From NCBI RefSeq assembly GCF_900115865.1, contig NZ_FOXY01000009.1, forward strand, positions 1 to 64,000: a DNA stretch of 64,000 bases, in the 5' to 3' direction. Both the position numbers and the translations under genes were made by a program. The DNA is from Donghicola eburneus. GTDB lineage: Bacteria > Pseudomonadota > Alphaproteobacteria > Rhodobacterales > Rhodobacteraceae. Below, one piece after another: positions 9,814 to 18,812 of the stretch. A model generated the notes under the pieces. The model had not been told where the DNA came from, did not search any database, and saw nothing but the letters and a program-made list of their open reading frames with translations. Within the stretch, counting starts at the first letter, position 1, and each line of letters opens with the position of its first letter.

Positions 9814-11256
9814 TCATCGAACTTCGTCAAGAAAGAGCTTCAGCTTCCCGCTCAGGGCAGGTCCGTCTTCATCGCAAACTTGACTGAATGTGATTTCAAT
9901 ATCGCGCTTGCCACCACGCTCATTGAACGCAACCACATCGAACTCACCGTCGATAACGTTGCAGCCGCGACCTGCGCCAGATATGCTCAGTCCAGGGCTA
10001 ACCGCATCTTGAAACCCCTGTCTTTGCGCATCGCGATAGCGTGTCTGAGTCAGTGCTTGACCTTCGGGGGCCGCGAAAGAAGCCCGGTACGTCCACCCGT
10101 CGCTTTCGATTGAGAGTTCCAGGCTGTTGCCGTCGAAATACTCGACCTCGATCACATCGGTCTCCGTCGAGAACGCGTGCGACTGTCCATCCGATATGTA
10201 TTCGCCATCCACACCGGTGAAAAACAATGCTCCGTTTCGAACAACATACGACGGCTCCTCAGCTTCATAATTCCCATAGGACGCCGCTGCGCTCGAAGAC
10301 AGTCGGATCGCCGCGTCGACAGACCCAGAGCCTTTGGACCGGTAGATCTCAGACACGCGGCGGGAAGGGTCGGTATAGAAGGCTGTCGCTTCAGAGCGCG
10401 TAACGCCCGGAGAGCTTTCGGGATCGCTAAGGTATCCCTCCTGGCTAAGCACGCGCACGAGATCTGCGACCGAACCTGACTGAACGCCTAAGTTTTTTTC
10501 GAGCGCGAGAGCGAGCCGCCGAGCCAGGGGGCCAATGTTGAAATTGCTCGCGGAGCCTGGCACGGGAGAAGAGACGGTGGGAACGGTATCTCCGGGAATT
10601 GCCGAGAATATCACCGGGTCGTTTCCGTGAAACTCGTTTATAAAGCGCATGATCGCAGCGACGTCCCGAATGTTGCGTAGTGCCTCTTCGCTAAAGACAG
10701 GCGATGCGAATTCCACTTCATCGCCCTCGTAACAAGCATCGAAGATCACCAAGAAGCGCGAACCAATTTTTTTGAGGCGATCTACGATGTCGCCTGCATA
10801 AATCAGCGTCTCGGCCAAAACGACCACGTCCGACTCGCCGATCTCGCCTTGAGGTATAACGACGTTTCCCGGTTGCAGAAAGTAATTCCAACCAAATCCC
10901 TCGCCAAAGCCGTGCCCCATATAATAAACAATAATAAAATCATCGCGCGGGGTCACTCTTGCCACGGCTTCCAGGCGATCAAGCGCATTGAAAATGTCGT
11001 TTCGAGTAATCAGAGCGTTATCACTCGACGTCAGCAAATGACGCGATGCCGATCCAAAAATACTTTCAAGCCGGCTAAGGGCAATCGATGCAGAGAAAGG
11101 AGCACCAGTAGGATTAAATCCTGTCTCATCACCTTCGATATTGCCAGCATAATGACCATTTCCGATAGCTAAGATATGGACATCGAGAGCATCTTTTGGC
11201 CAAACCTTTATCGGAATCACGAAGATCAAAACAAAACCGAGCAACAGTTTTCTCAT
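9814..11256 (-). CDS. Secreted caspase-like (C14) protease
   Basis: The 480-residue protein begins with a signal peptide (MRKLLLGFVLIFVIP, cleavage expected near residue 20). It then shows a caspase/metacaspase p20-type core with both catalytic residues: H115 in YYMGHGFGEG and C175 in VIFDACYEGDE. The C-terminal 230 residues look beta-rich (DGEYISDGQ, VEVEYFDGNS-like pattern) and may be a sensing or binding domain. Most bacterial caspase-like proteins in conflict systems are cytoplasmic, so an exported one is notable. The start codon overlaps the stop of the upstream membrane gene (ATGA), placing it last in a three-gene operon. The protease call is strong; substrate and role are unknown. Confidence 0.75.
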   Translation of the reverse strand: MRKLLLGFVLIFVIPIKVWPKDALDVHILAIGNGHYAGNIEGDETGFNPTGAPFSASIALSRLESIFGSASRHLLTSSDNALITRNDIFNALDRLEAVARVTPRDDFIIVYYMGHGFGEGFGWNYFLQPGNVVIPQGEIGESDVVVLAETLIYAGDIVDRLKKIGSRFLVIFDACYEGDEVEFASPVFSEEALRNIRDVAAIMRFINEFHGNDPVIFSAIPGDTVPTVSSPVPGSASNFNIGPLARRLALALEKNLGVQSGSVADLVRVLSQEGYLSDPESSPGVTRSEATAFYTDPSRRVSEIYRSKGSGSVDAAIRLSSSAAASYGNYEAEEPSYVVRNGALFFTGVDGEYISDGQSHAFSTETDVIEVEYFDGNSLELSIESDGWTYRASFAAPEGQALTQTRYRDAQRQGFQDAVSPGLSISGAGRGCNVIDGEFDVVAFNERGGKRDIEITFSQVCDEDGPALSGKLKLFLDEVR

Positions 11257-11714
11257 TGCGACACCTCTTCCAAATGCTCTCTGCTGAGAGAGACAATTCG
11301 CTGAACGCGACGCTTGATTTGATCGCTTGTCGTACGCCCCGCCTCGAGATCCCGGAGATCATTACGAAGCCGCACCATCTGTAGCTCGATTTCTTCGTTC
11401 TCGGTCAGAATCAGAGCGCCCCAATAGGTTTTATCGAAGGCGCGCTTGTTTGCTGCATCGATGTCCGAGCCTGAATCCAAATCCGCCGCTATTCCGCCGA
11501 GCACTTCCGCAAGCGCGCGATACGCGTCTCGCCGTTCGTCCCATAATCGCCGCTCATACTCTGCGAGGTTTCGAGCTTCTGCGAGTTCGTTCTCGCGTTC
11601 CGCCGTCCACATGTCTCCAATGACAAAGATGAGCACACTCAGAATAAGGCCCAGACCGGTGAGGGCGGACTTCACGAATTCGAAGCGGAGCTCCCAACGA
11701 TCTTTCTCGTTCAT
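11253..11714 (-). CDS. Small membrane-anchored coiled-coil protein, caspase operon
   Basis: The 153-residue protein has one transmembrane helix near residues 15-34 (ALTGLGLILSVLIFVIGDMW). A highly charged, heptad-rich region follows (about 38-75 and 105-150) that should form helical coiled coils. No family is recognised. It lies between a secreted protein gene (nine bases upstream) and the caspase-like gene, which it overlaps by four bases. This points to a membrane-tethered partner or scaffold for the protease, as an inference from context only. Confidence 0.6.
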   Translation of the reverse strand: MNEKDRWELRFEFVKSALTGLGLILSVLIFVIGDMWTAERENELAEARNLAEYERRLWDERRDAYRALAEVLGGIAADLDSGSDIDAANKRAFDKTYWGALILTENEEIELQMVRLRNDLRDLEAGRTTSDQIKRRVQRIVSLSREHLEEVSQ

Positions 11715-11723
11715 CCCAGCGGC

Positions 11724-12146
11724 CTACTCGGCAAGACGTTGCAAGATGCGATTTTCGGTCGGCACGTCCTTGGCATCTTCGATGCGAAGAATGGCCTCCT
11801 CGAACAGGAGCAATTCCTGCTCGAAGCGGCGCCCCGAGAGTCGGTACGACTGCCCCTCGAACGTAACGAACGTATCGAGCTCGTCCGTGGTGATCGTATA
11901 GCTTCTTTCTATAGAAACGAGTCTACCATCCCCGCAGACTTTTTCGGTCATCGTTCCGTCTTGCACGAATGTGAGTTCGTGGCCGGTAAGGCAGTCCGAA
12001 CCTTCGCCGAGCTCGACGGTCACGGCTTCCTGCACCCACGTCTTCGATGCGCCACCATGCAAGAATGTCGAAAGATCGCCTGCTGGTTCAGCTTGGACGT
12101 AAGAGAACGCCAATCCAGAGCATAGGAAAATCAACAGAAACCGCAT
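11724..12146 (-). CDS. Small secreted protein, first gene of caspase operon
   Basis: About 140 residues. A signal peptide starts at MRFLLIFLCSGLAFSYVQA. The frame extends six codons further upstream, but this ATG fits the signal peptide better. The mature part contains one cysteine pair (DCLTG...VCGDG) and alternating short beta-like segments (VTVELGEG, LTFVQDG, YRLSGRRFE), reminiscent of small beta-barrel or META-like folds, although no family can be named. Being first in the operon with the membrane protein and the caspase, it may be the exported sensor or inhibitor; that is speculation. Confidence 0.55.
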   Translation of the reverse strand: MRFLLIFLCSGLAFSYVQAEPAGDLSTFLHGGASKTWVQEAVTVELGEGSDCLTGHELTFVQDGTMTEKVCGDGRLVSIERSYTITTDELDTFVTFEGQSYRLSGRRFEQELLLFEEAILRIEDAKDVPTENRILQRLAE

Positions 12147-12540
12147 GTCTCGATTCAACTCCAATTATAAAAACTCTCGATTTGTAAGCACAGAATTTGT
12201 TTTTTAGGATTCAATTATCTATTGATAAAACATATACGCAAACGAAGTTTCTATCAACTTGGAATGCTATCTTGTGCCACAATCCATGAACCGTGGTGGT
12301 GCATCAAGTTGACCGCAATCGGCGATTAGCTCCTATTAAAGCAATCGCAAGCTACAAAAACGATGGCGGTATTACTACTCCGAAGCGCCACCGTCGTCGT
12401 TTCAATCTTCGATAACTGTTTTGTCCGCGATCTGTGGGTTCACCATTTCTCGGTATATGCAGTTGGAGCTAATGCCTCATCTCACGGGCCGCAACGCAGT
12501 ATAAAGCCTCTTTGCCAAGACCCGATTTGGGTCGTTAGGG
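12147..12540. other. AT-rich intergenic region with operon promoter
   Basis: About 390 bases. The part nearest 12147-12260 is very AT-rich (TTGATAAAACATATACGC and T-runs) and most likely carries the promoter of the caspase operon reading leftward. No gene is visible on either strand. Confidence 0.4.
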
Positions 12541-13077
12541 TTAAGGCATCGTGACTTCAACACCGTAGGCTTCCAGCTTTGACCTAGCGGCTTGCACGGC
12601 TTCGGCTGGAAAACTTTCTGCGTGTTCGACTACGATGTATTCTCCAGTAAACTTGGCTGCGTTAGCTGCCACCAAAGCCTCAAATCCAGGAGTTACTTTT
12701 GGATCTAACGCCCAGTCCGTCAAGGTTTGGAGAGGACCCTTGTCCGCGATCTTTCGACGTGTATAGCTGGCTAGTTGCCTGCGACCATGCTTCTCCAGAA
12801 GAGTTTCTTCATATGCGGTCACCGCTTGCCACAATCGCCTTTCGATAGGGTCCTCGTAGTCAGTGCCAGATAACTCATAAACGCGAATTCGGCACGCATT
12901 TGCGATATCCTCTCGCTTTAAGCGAACTGCATTTGCCAGCAGTCTGCGAATGGCATCGACATCTGACATTTCATTTGGATCTGGATCTTTAGCCAAAGAG
13001 TGATCTCCACTAGTTGCCTTTGAGGACATTGAAACCGAAAGACGCGAACGTAAAAATTCCCGCGGAAAAGTTAACAT
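12541..13077 (-). CDS. Hypothetical cytoplasmic protein (178 aa)
   Basis: No family is recognised. The protein is soluble and mostly helical in its central part (AIRRLLANAVRLKRED... through QLASYTRRKIADKG). That segment resembles the helical repeat-like region of several small uncharacterised alphaproteobacterial proteins. The C-terminus is mixed alpha/beta (GEYIVVEHAESF, AYGVEVTMP). The start may be ATG 13077 (AAGGG upstream) or the internal ATG at 13029. It stands alone on the minus strand between the caspase operon and secreted small proteins. Confidence 0.5.
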   Translation of the reverse strand: MLTFPREFLRSRLSVSMSSKATSGDHSLAKDPDPNEMSDVDAIRRLLANAVRLKREDIANACRIRVYELSGTDYEDPIERRLWQAVTAYEETLLEKHGRRQLASYTRRKIADKGPLQTLTDWALDPKVTPGFEALVAANAAKFTGEYIVVEHAESFPAEAVQAARSKLEAYGVEVTMP

Positions 13078-13238
13078 CGGCCCTTGGGTTGCAGACCACC
13101 ATCGCAGTTGGGTGTCGCAATATCATTGGTCACATGTCCTGCATTGAGCCATGAACGAATATTGGCTCGGACCGTTGTTCGCATGCCAAAATTTTCAAAA
13201 TCCGAGCAGCCAGAAATCCGAGCCTTTGCCGAAAGCGA

Positions 13239-13529
13239 TCAGCAGAGGTTTTCGCAGGGCACTCCATCATTGTCGCCATCTAAAGCGCCGCCCCAACTGC
13301 AGTTGGTGAAATACCACCGCGCTTCGCGGCAGCTGGATATGCTCTTTGAGCAATAGCGCCTTGGAGAGCAACTCCAGCTTTGCGCAATACGATATGAGCT
13401 CCTATACGTGTCTTCTTGGTGGATTTGGCGTTGCGATTGTGGGCTAAAGATCGTGATCGGGGAGGCTTCTTCGGCGAATGCTGGCGCTGGGGGAAGCGCT
13501 GCTAAAAGCAACAAAGTCAGTAGTTTCAT
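13239..13529 (-). CDS. Secreted Excalibur-domain protein
   Basis: The 96-residue protein has a clear signal peptide (MKLLTLLLLAALPPAPAFA) and ends with DGDNDGVPCENLC, the DxDxDGxxCE calcium-loop signature of the Excalibur domain. Five further cysteines before it (SCSP, YCSKSISSC, NCSW) could pair in the periplasm. Excalibur domains are extracellular calcium-binding modules often fused to or encoded near nucleases, and the next gene upstream encodes a secreted thermonuclease. The two could be co-transcribed (86-base gap). Confidence 0.72.
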   Translation of the reverse strand: MKLLTLLLLAALPPAPAFAEEASPITIFSPQSQRQIHQEDTYRSSYRIAQSWSCSPRRYCSKSISSCREARWYFTNCSWGGALDGDNDGVPCENLC

Positions 13530-13615
13530 TTGTATTCTGAATTCTTAAGTCATTGTAATCTAGGATCACAAAGTTACCTTGGAATGAGGCGCTATTGGGG
13601 CGGTGATGTGTTCGC

Positions 13616-14272
13616 TCAGTGCCAATGCGGAGCGCGCCACCCTGCTGCAATGGCGTCGGCTTCATTACAAAACCAACGCTCCCCTTTAGCTGGTGAGATC
13701 TTAGTACGAGAATACCAAGGCGACCAAGGCGCGTGGTAAATCTTGCCGTTCTTTGAAATGTTCCCTTTGATGGGGCATCCTTCGGGAGCGCTTTGTTTCG
13801 CCGCCGTCCATCTTTCTTCGCGGTATTCCCAGGGGGCTTGGTTGACGCCAGTCCAGACGCCCTTATGGCGTGCCTTGGCGGTCTCTTCCGCTTCAGAATA
13901 GACATCATCGTAGCGCCTGAACGACCAAGCAAGGCCCGCTTCGACAAGGCTTTTCCCAAGGTCAGTGCCTGACGCAAAGCATGTCGCGATTGTTCGGCCG
14001 TAGCGGTCTCGCGCCATTGCTTGGCACTTCAAGTCACTGTTGGCGAGCAGATCGACAAGAAACGCTGTCGCGGCCTCGCCGCATCGCCAGGATGTTCCTG
14101 AAGAGTTCAAGCAGGTCTGTCCGCTTTCTGGAGCATCGATCCCGTTCAGCCGGTAGGTGATCTCGCCATCGGAGAGGGTATCACCATCAATCACCCGAAT
14201 TTCCGCTGCTCCTGCAGTGGAACAGGCCAATACAGAGGCAAATAGCGCTAAGGGCAGGATGATGTTTTTCAT
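13616..14272 (-). CDS. Secreted thermonuclease-family (SNase) nuclease
   Basis: The 218-residue protein starts with a signal peptide ending near AGAAE. The staphylococcal nuclease core follows: EIRVIDGDTLSDGE, then LNGIDAPESGQ, GEAATAFLVDLL, ARDRYGRTIATCF, and LVEAGLAWSFRRY. These include the Asp and Arg positions used for calcium binding and phosphodiester cleavage in the family. A C-terminal segment (CPIKGNIS... ERWFCNEADAIAAGWR) is a common extension in alphaproteobacterial SNase-like proteins. It is expected to degrade nucleic acids outside the cytoplasm. Confidence 0.85.
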   Translation of the reverse strand: MKNIILPLALFASVLACSTAGAAEIRVIDGDTLSDGEITYRLNGIDAPESGQTCLNSSGTSWRCGEAATAFLVDLLANSDLKCQAMARDRYGRTIATCFASGTDLGKSLVEAGLAWSFRRYDDVYSEAEETAKARHKGVWTGVNQAPWEYREERWTAAKQSAPEGCPIKGNISKNGKIYHAPWSPWYSRTKISPAKGERWFCNEADAIAAGWRAPHWH

Positions 14273-14836
14273 TGGATTTGTCGGGCCATCGAAGGAAAGT
14301 TAAATATTTGTTAGCGCTCCGCTCGCAGGGCGTCGGCGTGAGTTTGCGCAAAGGCGAGCATGCGGGTCACGCAATTTTCTTGAACGAGTTGAGACATTTT
14401 TTTTGAAAAGGGCCCCTGAATTTACGCGGCGGGGGGCGCCTTAGGGTCGGCCCTTTGTAGTGCCTTTCCATTCTGCCCGGGTAGTGAATGATAACGGCGT
14501 CGGTGATTTGAAATGGCAGCGAAGCGCCCCGAACAGCAGAGATATGAACTAAAACGGGTGTGGCAGGGGAAGCCGTTCTCTGAAGGTGCGGACCAAAGAG
14601 CAGCCAAGTTTCATGCGAAAGCATGCTCTATCCTGTGCCGAAGGCTTTCGAAGAGCCGGTCTTCAAGTATTGATGCGGTATGACATGCCGTCTGCGTTTA
14701 TTGCTCTAAACGCCGTTCACGTCTCTAACGCCGGCGCGGAGGCCTTTTGACGACCATTAAAGGAATGCGTAGTCTTTGACGACGTCGGGCCCTGCTGGCT
14801 TCGGCGCTCTCAAAGCACATCTGATTGGGGAAACAC
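14273..14836. other. Intergenic region, no gene called
   Basis: About 560 bases. Short frames on both strands (for example 14367-14624 minus) have no ribosome-binding site or recognisable sequence. The segment 14640-14760 has mixed palindromic character but gives no clear hairpin-plus-T-tract terminator and no tRNA. Confidence 0.4.
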
Positions 14837-15064
14837 ATGAAAACGGTTCGCCTTTTTGACTACCCCCAGCTTCGCTACCTTTGTTGGCATCGTCAAACCG
14901 ATATGGAACTCACAGAAGAACAGGCTTGGAGCATCTATCGGCGTCATTGGCGGCACTTAAACAAGGCGCGCCTCACTGAAGAGGAAGCTGCGTTTATCGC
15001 CAGATTGGAGGAAGAAAACTTCAAAAGAAAGTCGGAACATCTTCCTAAAAGTCCATTCTCTTAA
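14837..15064 (+). CDS. Small hypothetical protein (75 aa)
   Basis: The product is a charged, aromatic-rich protein without membrane segments (MKTVRLFDYPQLRYLCWH, then a helical Glu-rich tail). I chose ATG 14837, preceded by GGGGAA, over the TTG four codons upstream. No family is recognised. The good ribosome-binding site and the balanced composition make it a plausible real gene. An IS remnant starts 300 bases downstream. Confidence 0.45.
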   Translation: MKTVRLFDYPQLRYLCWHRQTDMELTEEQAWSIYRRHWRHLNKARLTEEEAAFIARLEEENFKRKSEHLPKSPFS

Positions 15065-15354
15065 AATACATGAATGAATAATTTTCTTTGCATTTTTCAA
15101 AGAAACTCATCTCTTTTTCCATCTTCCAGTTCACCAAACGGCCTTAGAAAAACCCTCAAACGAATAAAGTTATTCTTATATTTCAGGAATTTGACCTATT
15201 GGACAGAAATACGCACTGAATTGTTCTCAACGGAAACGTTGACCAGAAAAACAGCCACAGGAAAACTGGAGCTATTTTAAAGTTCATTCTGTGGAGTATT
15301 AGCCTTGAAGGAATGTGATCTGGTCATGAGGGGCGGCACAACTTCTGGTGTCGT

Positions 15355-15706
15355 GAGCTACCCCCCAAATTTCGGACACTGACATAAGCTATGATTTGCA
15401 GTCTGCTGATCTTCGACGAGAAGGAGATCAGAGATGTCGAAACGCAAGCAGCACGCGCCTGAGTTCAAGGCGAAGGTCGCGCTGGAAGCCCTGAAAGGGG
15501 AAGAGACGGCGGCCGAGCTGGCGAGCCGGTTCGGGGTGCATCCAACGATGATCCATCAATGGAAGCGCGCCCTGCTCGAAGGCGCGTCCGGCGCGTTTGA
15601 GCGTGGCGGCCGCAAGAGCCCCGAGATCGACGAGGAGCAGGTGAAGGAGCTCCACGCCAAGATCGGGGAGCTGGCGGTGGCCAACTCTTTTTTGGAACGA
15701 ATGTAA
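15355..15706 (+). mobile_element. IS3-family remnant: left end plus truncated OrfA
   Basis: A C-rich IS end (CCCCCCAAATTTCGGACACTG, near 15361) is followed by OrfA from ATG 15434 (RBS GAGAAGGAGA). The 90-residue product carries the IS3 OrfA helix-turn-helix (KRKQHAPEFKAKVALEALKGEETAAELA split by a turn; HPTMIHQWKRALLEGA). It stops at 15706 just after NSFLERM, where the leucine-zipper part and OrfB should follow. The sequence jumps there into a different, inverted IS3 end. The element is dead. Confidence 0.8.
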
Positions 15707-15710
15707 TGAC

Positions 15711-15824
15711 CCAGCGATTTCTGCTCAATTCAAGCCGCTAATCTGAATGCATCGACAGGCGTGCGCATGGCAAGGGCTTGATGAGGACGGCGGTTATTGT
15801 AAAAGCTGATCCAGTCGCCGATCA
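15711..15824 (-). mobile_element. IS3-family right-end fragment (OrfB C-terminus)
   Basis: Read on the minus strand, this encodes LMIGDWISFYNNRRPHQAL...AMRTPVDAFRLAA and a stop at 15730, the classic C-terminus of an IS3-family OrfB integrase. The terminal sequence TTGAGCAGAAATCGCTGGGTCA lies beyond it. Nearly the same end occurs at 38699-38791, so two copies of this element once existed in the window. Only about 115 bases survive here. Confidence 0.75.
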
Positions 15825-15974
15825 TCAACGCGTGGCTTGCCATGTGACTTGCGAAAGAAAGGCTCAAGACGCACCATCTGCGCATCCGTCAGCCAAAAAA
15901 GATCAGACATGTTCACCACGCGATTTTCAAACCGTGAAGCACGCCATCCGACTGAAATCAATGGATCCTGAGCC
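15825..15974 (-). mobile_element. IS5-family (IS427-type) 5' fragment
   Basis: On the minus strand a terminal sequence GGCTCAGGATCCATTGATTT leads to MSDLFWLTDAQMVRLEPFF and KSHGKPRVDD. This matches base by base the start of the complete element at 34264, with a diverged left inverted repeat. The fragment then runs into the IS3 fragment at about 15825. A TAG triplet adjoins the IS end here and also at 34264, which suggests the same target preference. Confidence 0.72.
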
Positions 15975-16084
15975 TAGATCAGGCTACCATCTGCCCCAAA
16001 ACCCCTGACGACGGACAGTACTGCAAATGCCCGAAACATTGGTTTCACCCAATGTCAAGGCTGGGGGTGCAGCCACCAATAGGT

Positions 16085-17272
16085 TCAAAGGACGATTCTG
16101 AACACTCGAACGCGATGCGCCCCTTCGCTATTACGCCCCGAAAAGACAACATGTTCCATATCTTCACTTATAACGAAATTGCCCCATATGATTTGAGACT
16201 TAATATCATTTGAAAGAGATAGACAACCTGAAAGCTCCTGTTGAGGATCGCTTCTCCTATACTCATTTAAGCAAAACTCCTCTCCATCAAACTGGTAATA
16301 GAAACCTAGATTTAGTTTGGGGCTATATGTCACTCCAGCAGCATTCAATGGAACTCGATAAATTGCGACCCTAGAAAGCTCTCCTGCCTCCTGGTCGTAA
16401 CTATAAGCTCCGTATCGATGAAACGGGAGTATAGGCGATTTGGGCGCGTATTGAGCCTGCGTAAGCGCCAGTATCAACGAGTTTTGAGGATGGGGCGCAT
16501 GCTCGATTTCCTGTTCGTCCTCTAAAGTGAGTGAAGTAAATTCTGATGTGCTACCAGTTTGTTTGTCGATTTGGTACATCATGAAGATAAGTGTTTCACG
16601 ACCACCAACATTTGGATGGCGTGTGACCCCCACTGGTGGAAATCGGAGGGAAACATATTCAGGAGGAATTACAGAATAAGGCGACATGTACCTCTGATCT
16701 TCCTCTAAGAGGTCAGCGGTCACTTCCAAGTTTTTATTTATTAAAGTGAGCTTCTCAGCACTGGTGCCCGCAACTAATCCACCTTCAAACAAAAGAAGTT
16801 CATTTACATCTTGCCCCAAGTGAATCGCACCCAAGGGTTCACTGCTCGCAAGGTTATATTTCCGAATAACTCCCCCCTCCTGCCCGCCAATAAAGAAGGT
16901 ATCATCATTGAAAAATACTGCAGATAGGGCACCAGAGCGAAAGCCTTCAATATTCTTAGTTTTTCCAACCTCCAAGTCTATAATCTGCGCCCTCGCTCCC
17001 CCCGTGTAATTATATCCAGCCACCAATAAATTCTTACCGCGTATGTCGGCATCCAGCATGTCAACATCGACACTATATTCCCCAACCTCCTGGTAGAAAA
17101 TAGTTTCAAAGCGTTCAGGTTTCTCTGAAGCTTTGGCCGGGTTCATACCACTCCCGACCGCTAGCGTACCCATGAAAATAAGTGTGCAAATTAAAGAGAA
17201 ATATATTGGACGTAATTTGGTGGAATGCACCGCCAATATTGCAACGTCGAAGGTCTGGGTTGGTAAGATCAA
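16085..17272 (-). CDS. Exported beta-propeller-like protein
   Basis: The 395-residue product has a hydrophobic N-terminal segment (about 22-45, LRPIYFSLICTLIFMGTLAVG) that reads as a signal sequence. Repeated short beta motifs of about 40 residues follow (NLLVAGYNYTGG, AVFFNDDTFFIGGQEGG, LLLFEGGLVAGT, HVVFSGRNSEG), as in WD40- or YVTN-like propellers. No enzyme motif is visible. The start codon is uncertain; TTG 17272 is the longest option and GTG or TTG codons lie within the first 15 residues. It is downstream of, and co-directional with, the first trypsin-like gene (70-base gap). Confidence 0.5.
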   Translation of the reverse strand: MILPTQTFDVAILAVHSTKLRPIYFSLICTLIFMGTLAVGSGMNPAKASEKPERFETIFYQEVGEYSVDVDMLDADIRGKNLLVAGYNYTGGARAQIIDLEVGKTKNIEGFRSGALSAVFFNDDTFFIGGQEGGVIRKYNLASSEPLGAIHLGQDVNELLLFEGGLVAGTSAEKLTLINKNLEVTADLLEEDQRYMSPYSVIPPEYVSLRFPPVGVTRHPNVGGRETLIFMMYQIDKQTGSTSEFTSLTLEDEQEIEHAPHPQNSLILALTQAQYAPKSPILPFHRYGAYSYDQEAGELSRVAIYRVPLNAAGVTYSPKLNLGFYYQFDGEEFCLNEYRRSDPQQELSGCLSLSNDIKSQIIWGNFVISEDMEHVVFSGRNSEGAHRVRVFRIVL

Positions 17273-17342
17273 TTCTGTGGCTCACATTTTGAAATGATGT
17301 CGCGCGATGGACTTGTCGAAATTTATAGCGAATATTGTTTAA

Positions 17343-18812
17343 TTATTTGTGGGCTTCTATTCCCGCTACTAACTTACTTTTCACTTCACAAGAAAATTGC
17401 TCTCCTTGACTGCACGCACTGCTGAAGATTCCAGAGAACTCGATAGCCTCTTCCCTTGTTGGCATGACTAGGTTTTCTTCGAAAAGACTCCAGAGCTTTT
17501 CGCAAGAGAATTCGTCCCCCTTCCGGCAACCGATCACAATATAATCAAGCGCCCTTTCGTCATAAAATTCATTAGACTTTTTCCACCATTCATCCTCAAA
17601 GATGAAGTGTAAAAACGTACACTCATCAACTACACCCAGATGACAAGATTTATCAGATGCATCAATAACCTCAGGGCCAACGCCCCCCTCTTCAAACCGA
17701 AGTATCGTGCTTAAGTCGCTACAAGCCTCCGCATTTCCGCGATCACAATTGTCTCTAAGGAATCTTATTTCTTCATCAATTCCTACAAATATCGGTGCTT
17801 CTATGATTGGCTCTTCGATTTGCACCACCGGAGCTTCGATAACTGGTTCTAGGATTAGATTGTTGGTCACCACGGCTCGCCCATCAATGGCCTCGCAGGA
17901 TAAACCTGAACCCAGCTTCAAATCTTCACACGGATCGGCGGGCTTAGGAGTGAACATTTGCCGTAGAATGTCGCTCTGCTTCAGCAAAGCCGTCATACGA
18001 ATGCCCTGATTGGGCCCTCGATCCCTGATATCTTCGGCGGCATCGCCACTCGCATGGAGAAATAGCAGCGCACGGTCTTCATCGGCAAAGCCCAATGCTC
18101 CGGAGCTTCCCGCGCGCGTGTCGCACCAATGCAGAACATTGAGGCCTACCACTGGTCGGCCAGCATCAGCAACGCATCCGCCTCTGGTGACCCTCATGAT
18201 CCCTCCTAGCGCATGGCTGACGATTGTCATGGTCTCGCCAGCTTCGGGATCACGAACGGACGCCTTAAGTGGGGCGATATTTGGGACCGGTTTCTCCAAT
18301 TCAAGGATGGCGTAATCCAGATCCTTACTGCTGCCGATTTCAACTGGCTCAATTCGCACATCGTAGCGCGGACGATCTGAATAGTCCGCGTATTTTTCAT
18401 ACCCAAGAAACAAGTACATTCCGATAGCACGCCCGGATCTTTGGGTTGCTTCGAGGCAATGAGCGTTAGTTAGTAGTAAATGATCATTGAGCAGCGTTGC
18501 TGTACAGGCGTCCACCTCCCCGCCTTCTCGGCAAATGCGAAGCATGCCAGTCCGATTGGCCGCCTTCCGAATTGGGCCCTTAAGAATATTTTGCACGGGC
18601 TCCATTTGGCCAAAATTCTTATCCTGCCGTGGACCAGTCAATGCCTGATGGTGACCAAGCTTTAACTCCGAAAATGATTGGCTATCTTCACACTTCTCCA
18701 AATCACTTTTCGCAAAAACACCCAGGAACCCCGCTTGTGACGGCTCGGCGGATATTGTTAGAATAAATGACAATATCGCTGAGAGGAAAAACTCAATGAG
18801 GCGCTTCATCAT
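17343..18812 (-). CDS. Secreted trypsin-like (S1) protease with Sel1-like tail
   Basis: The 489-residue protein has a signal peptide (MMKRLIEFFLSAILSFILTI...) and a complete S1-type triad: H118 in LTNAHC, D166 in DLDYAILELEKP, and S237 in AGSSGALGF. After a proline/glutamate linker (about 320-345) comes a degenerate Sel1-like helical tail (CDRGNAEACSDLS, CSQGEQFSCEV) with paired cysteines. The signal peptide and protease domain are close to those of the gene at 24429-27953, so the two are paralogues. Here the long Sel1 array and peptidoglycan-binding end are absent. It lies about 100 bases behind a secreted coiled-coil gene in a unit that is duplicated at 27.9-28.8 kb. The substrate is unknown. 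Confidence 0.78.
   Translation of the reverse strand: MMKRLIEFFLSAILSFILTISAEPSQAGFLGVFAKSDLEKCEDSQSFSELKLGHHQALTGPRQDKNFGQMEPVQNILKGPIRKAANRTGMLRICREGGEVDACTATLLNDHLLLTNAHCLEATQRSGRAIGMYLFLGYEKYADYSDRPRYDVRIEPVEIGSSKDLDYAILELEKPVPNIAPLKASVRDPEAGETMTIVSHALGGIMRVTRGGCVADAGRPVVGLNVLHWCDTRAGSSGALGFADEDRALLFLHASGDAAEDIRDRGPNQGIRMTALLKQSDILRQMFTPKPADPCEDLKLGSGLSCEAIDGRAVVTNNLILEPVIEAPVVQIEEPIIEAPIFVGIDEEIRFLRDNCDRGNAEACSDLSTILRFEEGGVGPEVIDASDKSCHLGVVDECTFLHFIFEDEWWKKSNEFYDERALDYIVIGCRKGDEFSCEKLWSLFEENLVMPTREEAIEFSGIFSSACSQGEQFSCEVKSKLVAGIEAHK

Noticed and set aside
9411-9830. Possible 139-residue minus-strand gene
   Set aside because: It overlaps the caspase 3' end, is arginine/serine-rich, and lacks a ribosome-binding site or similarity I can recognise.
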